12,391 bases of DNA, taken from positions 1 to 12,391 of the forward strand of contig JAFDCT010000270.1 in assembly GCA_019312695.1 (NCBI GenBank). Direction: 5' to 3'. Below the pieces are notes generated by a model. The model searched no databases. It was not told the DNA's origin and saw nothing but the letters and a program-made list of their open reading frames with translations. A program made the position numbers and the translations under genes. This document shows positions 8,684 through 12,391 of this stretch, piece after piece (position 1 is the first letter of the stretch; each line of letters opens with the position of its first letter). This DNA is from Deltaproteobacteria bacterium (GTDB lineage Bacteria > Desulfobacterota > Desulfobulbia > Desulfobulbales > BM004).

Positions 8684-8722
8684 ACTGAAAAAGCCCGAGG
8701 TTCTGCCACGGGCTTTTTCAGT
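8684..8722. terminator. Bidirectional intrinsic terminator between glnA and the sigma-54 activator gene
   Basis: A perfect 14-bp inverted repeat: ACTGAAAAAGCCCG (8684-8697) and CGGGCTTTTTCAGT (8709-8722) around an 11-base loop. The A-run before and T-run after the GC core let it end transcription from both sides, which suits the convergent genes ending at 8665 and 8748. Confidence 0.92.
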
Positions 8723-8747
8723 GTTGGAAATAAAACCTTAAAAAGAT

Positions 8748-10307
8748 CTATTTCTTTACCTTGAATTTTTTTGTATCAATTTCATAATGGTGGATCTTGT
8801 AATTGATGATCCTGAGGCTGGTATCGAGCTCCTTAGCCGCCCTGGTCTGGTTCCCGCTGGTACGTTTCAGGGCCTCGACAATAAGTTCGCGTTCAAAATT
8901 TTCCACGGCACCGGCCAGGGAAAGGGCCTGCTTGGAATTAACGCTTTCCGAGGTCTGCAGGCTGGGCGGCAGATGGTAGCTTTTGATGGACTCCTCGTCG
9001 CAGATGAGGACAGCTCGTTCGATACAGTTCTGCAGTTCCCGCACATTGCCCGGCCAGTGGTACTGCAGCAGCAGGTCAATAGCAGGCGTTGATATTCTTC
9101 TAATTCCTTTATTGTTTTCATCATTGTATTTTTTAAGAAAATATTCGGTCAGCAAAAGTATATCCGTTCTTCTTTCCCGCAAAGGCGGCAAATAAATGGG
9201 AAAGACATTGAGGCGGTAATAAAGATCTTCACGAAAGTGCTTTTCTGCCACTGCCTTTTCCAGGTCACGGTTTGTGGCGGCCACAAGCCGGACATCGCAC
9301 TTTATGGGACTAACGCCTCCCAGTCGCTGGAATTCCCGGTCCTGGACAACCTGCAATAGTTTGACCTGAACCGACTGACTCAATTCCCCGATTTCATCAA
9401 GAAAAAGGGTGCCACTCTCGGCAAGTTCAAAACGTCCTTTCTTCATGGCATGGGCTCCGGTAAAGGCCCCTTTTTCATGACCGAAAAGTTCACTTTCAAG
9501 CAGGGTTTCAGGCAGGGCGGAACAGTTGACCACGATGAACGGCTTTTTGGCTCTGCTGCTGTTGTAATGAAGAGCCCTGGCTACCAGTGTCTTGCCTGTG
9601 CCAGATTCACCCCGTAATAAAACAGTGGCATTGGAATCCGAAACCCGGTGCAGCATTTCAAACATTTCCTGCATGCGGCTGCTGTTGCCGATTATATTTG
9701 CGACCCGGTATTTTTCCGAAAGCTCCTTTTTCAGCTCAATATTCTCCTGGGTCAACCGTTCCCGGTTTTCTTTTTCCGCCTGTATCCGCAGGGCAGTCTG
9801 GGCAATGAGACCGCTTACAATAGTGAGGTAGCGCAACTCATCTTCATAGTTCAGGTCTTCCTTATATTGCAGGTCAATGCTCAGGGCCCCGAGAGTGCGC
9901 TTATCATGTTTGATCGGTACACATATAAAGGAGTTCTGCTGTTTGCTGATATCGCCGCGGGTGCGTGTCCGGTTAAGGAACTGGGCTTCCTCCCCGATAT
10001 GGGGGATAACAATCGGCTGGCCCGTTGCAACAACTCGGCCAGTTATTCCTTCGCCAACTTTGTATTTTCCCCTTTTTCTTGCTTCTGCTGGCATGTTATG
10101 TGCTACCTCAATCTCCAACTGCCCAGTGAGAGGGTTGACAATGGTTAACGTACCGTTGTGCATGCCTTTGCGTTCTGAAAGGATTTTGACAATTTCTTCC
10201 AGGCTGTCCCGCAGATCAATGGATGAGGCAAGCACCTTTGTTACTTCGTACAGGCAGGTGATATCCTCAAGTTCTTTATTTATGGTTTCTTTTTTGAGCG
10301 GGGCCAT
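8748..10307 (-). CDS. NifA/NtrC-like sigma-54-dependent transcriptional activator (GAF-AAA+-Fis)
   Basis: A 519-residue bacterial enhancer-binding protein that would open sigma-54 promoters by ATP hydrolysis. An N-terminal GAF sensor (about 24-175, with GEGITGRV at 85-92) leads through a coiled linker (178-200) to an AAA+ domain: Walker A GESGTGKT (233-240), the sigma-54 contact loop GAFTGA (280-285), Walker B LFLDEIGE (301-308), VAATNRDLE (342-350) and the sensor-2 stretch [10 protein letters not shown] (418-427). The C-terminus is a Fis-type helix-turn-helix ([20 protein letters not shown], 485-504). This is NifA architecture, but no receiver domain, nif gene or oxygen-sensing Cys-X4-Cys motif is seen. 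Its upstream DNA carries the same palindrome found before amt2 and glnK2, so it may be the activator of this locus, with its own gene under control. This link is inference. The ribosome binding site before ATG 10307 is weak. Confidence 0.9.
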   Translation of the reverse strand: MAPLKKETINKELEDITCLYEVTKVLASSIDLRDSLEEIVKILSERKGMHNGTLTIVNPLTGQLEIEVAHNMPAEARKRGKYKVGEGITGRVVATGQPIVIPHIGEEAQFLNRTRTRGDISKQQNSFICVPIKHDKRTLGALSIDLQYKEDLNYEDELRYLTIVSGLIAQTALRIQAEKENRERLTQENIELKKELSEKYRVANIIGNSSRMQEMFEMLHRVSDSNATVLLRGESGTGKTLVARALHYNSSRAKKPFIVVNCSALPETLLESELFGHEKGAFTGAHAMKKGRFELAESGTLFLDEIGELSQSVQVKLLQVVQDREFQRLGGVSPIKCDVRLVAATNRDLEKAVAEKHFREDLYYRLNVFPIYLPPLRERRTDILLLTEYFLKKYNDENNKGIRRISTPAIDLLLQYHWPGNVRELQNCIERAVLICDEESIKSYHLPPSLQTSESVNSKQALSLAGAVENFERELIVEALKRTSGNQTRAAKELDTSLRIINYKIHHYEIDTKKFKVKK

Positions 10308-10417
10308 GGTTTATTACAGCCTTTTCGTTCTTGCCACAATACTCTTCACCGGGTTATCCGATTGAGATGATTTTTGTAAGCAGGCTTTCAAATTTGTTTA
10401 TAAAAAGAAGACGAATA

Positions 10418-10440
10418 TTACAAAATTGTCATAATTTTGT
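10418..10440. promoter_or_regulatory. Putative operator upstream of the sigma-54 activator gene
   Basis: TTACAAAATTGTCA (10418-10431) is one mismatch from the locus consensus TTACA-N4-TGTAA. It sits inside a second perfect inverted repeat, ACAAAATT (10420-10427) and AATTTTGT (10433-10440) around GTCAT. It lies 110 bp before the activator start codon and fits autoregulation or control by the same factor that acts on amt2 and glnK2. Confidence 0.5.
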
Positions 10441-10498
10441 CCAGCAACTTTTACGGCTTGCAGGTCCGTCGCCCCTTAAGGGTCATGTGACAAACCGG

Positions 10499-10527
10499 TT
10501 GACACCATGGATTGAAAAGGAATAGAT
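10499..10527 (+). promoter_or_regulatory. Possible sigma-70 promoter for yjbQ
   Basis: A perfect -35 TTGACA (10499-10504) is followed after 17-18 bases by a weak -10 (ATAGAT or TAGATT). It would start transcription near 10535, about 94 nt before yjbQ. Confidence 0.3.
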
Positions 10528-10628
10528 TCCTCCCAAAAGGGTCGGTATTAATGCGCAGCCGGTTGTTTAAAGATGCTGTGGTGTGAGGGATATGCCCTGC
10601 AAATAGAGATACAGGAGGAAAAACGGTG

Positions 10629-11024
10629 ATGGGAGCAGGAACCTTTTCAGTAGCAACAGGCAGTAGAATGGAATTTCTGGACATCACGGGCCAGGTGCAG
10701 AAGGAAGTTGCCCGCTCCGGCATAAGTGACGGTATCTGTTATGTTTACAATCCGCACACCACTGCAGGATTGACTATAAATGAAGGGGCAGACCCTGCAG
10801 TCCAGGATGACATTCTGGCGGTTCTCAAGAAAATCATACCGTTTGACCACCCTTACAGGCACATGGAAGGTAACTCGCCGGCCCATATAATGGCATCGCT
10901 CTTGGGCAGTTCGGTGACTGTTTTCATCGAGAACGGCCAGCTGGTTCTCGGCACCTGGCAAAAAATTTTTTTCTGTGAATTTGACGGCCCCCGTTCCCGA
11001 AAAGTAAAATGGAAGCTGCTGTAA
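10629..11024 (+). CDS. yjbQ: YjbQ family protein (secondary thiamine-phosphate synthase-like, UPF0047)
   Basis: A 131-residue cytoplasmic protein of the YjbQ/UPF0047 family (TIGR00149), whose E. coli member has weak thiamine-phosphate synthase activity; the true role is unsettled. All family motifs are present: NPHTTAGLTINE (41-52, His43), HMEGNSPAH (78-86), GTWQ (108-111) and EFDGPRSR (117-124). His43, His78 and His86 are the likely metal or active-site residues. The AGGAGG at 10613-10618 serves ATG 10629; a GTG directly before it (10626) is an equally spaced alternative adding one residue. It heads a plus-strand cluster with an unrecognised small gene and a ubiD-like gene and has no evident link with the nitrogen genes. 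Confidence 0.93.
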   Translation: MGAGTFSVATGSRMEFLDITGQVQKEVARSGISDGICYVYNPHTTAGLTINEGADPAVQDDILAVLKKIIPFDHPYRHMEGNSPAHIMASLLGSSVTVFIENGQLVLGTWQKIFFCEFDGPRSRKVKWKLL

Positions 11025-11051
11025 AAATACTCTCCTGCTCATCGGTCTAAT

Positions 11052-11300
11052 ATGAAAAAAAAAATATCACCTCCCCTGGAAATTACCCAGCCGCATGGTA
11101 TTGTTTTTGGCTTTGACAGGAAGACTGACGAACAGTCCCTTGCCGCGTTTGTGCTGCGATTTGCTGATAAAGAATTACTGAAAGTGCTCCTGCCGCGCCT
11201 GCAGGATGAGGATATTCTGGCAACTGTCGATTTTCTTACAACAATCATGCGGAAGTACCTGTCCGAGAAAGAATACCATTCCCTGTTCCTGGCCGATTAG
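11052..11300 (+). CDS. Hypothetical small protein, 82 aa
   Basis: Not recognised. The frame opens 27 bp after the yjbQ stop and has no other possible start codon, so ATG 11052 is forced if the gene is real. No ribosome binding site is visible, which lowers confidence and suggests coupling to yjbQ translation. The product starts MKKKISPPLEITQPHGIVFG and continues as two or three amphipathic, mostly helical segments (SLAAFVLRFADKELLKVLLP, ATVDFLTTIMRKYL). It has no signal peptide, membrane span or cysteine. Base composition and codon use resemble its neighbours. Its tight placement between yjbQ and the ubiD-like gene on the same strand suggests co-transcription. Confidence 0.6.
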   Translation: MKKKISPPLEITQPHGIVFGFDRKTDEQSLAAFVLRFADKELLKVLLPRLQDEDILATVDFLTTIMRKYLSEKEYHSLFLAD

Positions 11301-11338
11301 CAGGCACGGAGAGGGATTGACCATAGAGGTAAGAGCTG

Positions 11339-12391
11339 ATGAATTCAGGGATCATTGAAGACCTGCCCGCATTTCTGCAGATCCTGAAAAAGGAGTCGGA
11401 ACTGCTTGAAATAGACACGCAGGTTGATCCGTATCTGGAAATTGCGGAAATTCACCGCAGGGTTATTGCCCGGGGTGGACCGGCTCTGCTTTTTACCAAC
11501 GTGGTCAACAGTCAGTTTCCGGTGGTAACCAACCTGTTCGGCACGAACCATAGGATGGAGCTTGCCTTCGGCACCCGGCCCCAGCAGTTTGTCAGAGAAC
11601 TGGTACGGGCTGCGGAAACTCTGATGCCCCCTAGCCTGGAAAAGCTCTGGTCGGTGCGGGGTCTCATATTTGACGGCCTCAAAGTTGGAACCAGAACTGT
11701 TAAGTCCGGCCCGATTCTCGAGGTTCATAAAGAACCGTCAAAACTCACCGAGTTGCCGCTTCTGACCTCCTGGCATTCGGATGGGGGGCCTTTTGTTACC
11801 CTGCCGCTTGTCTATACTGAACATCCTGAGGGTAAAGGCCACAACCTGGGGATGTACCGCATACAGCGTTATGATGATGCTACCACAGGTATCCATTGGC
11901 AGATCCACAAAGGTGGAGGCTACCATTATCATGCCGCAGAATTAAGAAACGAAGTATTGCCCCTTACCCTTTATATTGGAGGTCCTCCGGCATTGATGCT
12001 GGCTGCAATTGCCCCATTGCCGGAAAATATTCCGGAGCTCATTCTGGCCTCGCTGCTGCTGGGCAAAAAACTTGAAATGGTCAAGAACCCCCACGGAGGA
12101 CATCCGCTTGTTGCCCGGACAGAATTTGCTCTTACCGGAATTGTGCCGCCGCATATCAGGCGGCCAGAGGGGCCCTTTGGCGATCATTACGGGTACAATT
12201 CCCTGCAGCATGACTACCCTGTCTTCCAGGTGCAGCACATGTATCACCGCAGGAATGCCGTATATCCCGCTACAGTTGTCGGCCGGCCGCGCCAGGAGGA
12301 TTTTTTTATCGGTGACTTTCTGCAGGACCTGCTTTCGCCCCTGTTCCCTCTGGTAATGAGCAGTGTCCGCCAGCTGAAAACCTTCGGTGAA
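11339..12391 (+). CDS. UbiD-family prenylated-FMN decarboxylase, 5' part
   Basis: 351 codons are open to the window edge. The protein opens like UbiD enzymes: LPAFLQILKKESELLEID, then DPYLEIAEIHRRV, GGPALLF and TNLFGTNHRME. It holds the cofactor and metal region NLGMYRIQRYD (169-179) with WQIH (187-190), IGGPP (213-217) and the catalytic-loop motif EGPFGDHYGY (277-286). Asn169, His190 and Glu233 fall about where fungal Fdc1 places its metal ligands, and Arg174, Glu277 and Asp282 where the catalytic residues lie. UbiD enzymes remove or add carboxyl groups on aromatic or unsaturated acids using prenyl-FMN. The sequence style recalls the menaquinone-pathway decarboxylase branch (TIGR03701, futalosine route), but the missing C-terminus prevents a firm choice. 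GAGGT at 11326-11330 fixes the ATG. Confidence 0.9.
   Translation, partial: MNSGIIEDLPAFLQILKKESELLEIDTQVDPYLEIAEIHRRVIARGGPALLFTNVVNSQFPVVTNLFGTNHRMELAFGTRPQQFVRELVRAAETLMPPSLEKLWSVRGLIFDGLKVGTRTVKSGPILEVHKEPSKLTELPLLTSWHSDGGPFVTLPLVYTEHPEGKGHNLGMYRIQRYDDATTGIHWQIHKGGGYHYHAAELRNEVLPLTLYIGGPPALMLAAIAPLPENIPELILASLLLGKKLEMVKNPHGGHPLVARTEFALTGIVPPHIRRPEGPFGDHYGYNSLQHDYPVFQVQHMYHRRNAVYPATVVGRPRQEDFFIGDFLQDLLSPLFPLVMSSVRQLKTFGE

Larger units (their letters stand above)
10308..10628. other. Divergent control region between activator gene and yjbQ (321 bp)
   Basis: No credible gene. From the left it holds an extended palindrome at 10418-10440, a CCCTTAAGGG palindrome (10473-10482) without a following T-run, a possible sigma-70 promoter near 10499-10527 pointing to yjbQ, and the yjbQ ribosome binding site AGGAGG at 10613-10618. 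Confidence 0.7.

Noticed and set aside
9648..10148. Long antisense reading frame within the activator gene
   Set aside because: Shadow of the well-conserved GAF/AAA+ coding sequence on the other strand; the translation resembles no protein.
10318..10338. Sigma-54 promoter for the activator gene (minus-strand TGGCAA)
   Set aside because: The -24 half is fair, but the -12 position is A-rich and the next GC is 3 bases too far.

Overview
The window is a nitrogen-assimilation locus from a Gram-negative bacterium, most likely a Desulfobacterota (deltaproteobacterial) lineage. This placement is inferred from three things: an outer-membrane porin gene, sigma-54 control, and the mix of an alpha-type glutamine synthetase with a proteobacterial-style GlnD. 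No RNA marker gene is present to fix the taxonomy.

Layout. Positions 1-2236 (minus strand) read glnK1 - amt1 - outer-membrane porin (porin cut by the window edge). Positions 2237-2791 are an AT-rich divergent control region. Positions 2792-8665 (plus strand) read amt2 - glnK2 - glnD - glnA. glnK2 is carried in full at 4263-4601 but is broken by one in-frame TGA replacing the conserved Gly27. A strong bidirectional terminator (8684-8722) separates glnA from a convergent NifA/NtrC-like sigma-54 activator (8748-10307, minus). After a 320-bp control region the plus strand carries yjbQ, an unrecognised 82-residue gene and the 5' part of a UbiD-family decarboxylase gene that runs off the window.

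How it works together. Two different ammonium channels (Amt1 with a cleavable signal peptide, Amt2 without) are each adjacent to a PII gene. GlnD would uridylylate and deuridylylate PII on Tyr51, and GlnA makes glutamine. GlnA is the short alpha type without the adenylylation motif, so PII/GlnD probably act on Amt gating and transcription rather than on GlnA adenylylation. The porin may admit ammonium or small nitrogen compounds to the periplasm.

Most notable. (1) An AT-rich palindrome family, consensus TTACA-N4-TGTAA, recurs in the intergenic regions. Upstream of both amt2 and glnK2 two copies lie 30-32 bp apart, with centres about 85 and 116 bp before the -24 GG of an excellent sigma-54 promoter. 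This is enhancer-like geometry repeated almost exactly at two promoters. Further copies lie in the glnK1 leader, between glnK1 and amt1, at the glnK2 stop codon, and upstream of the sigma-54 activator gene. It looks like the operator of a nitrogen regulon that does not match the NtrC or NifA consensus. (2) The otherwise intact glnK2 with a single in-frame UGA.
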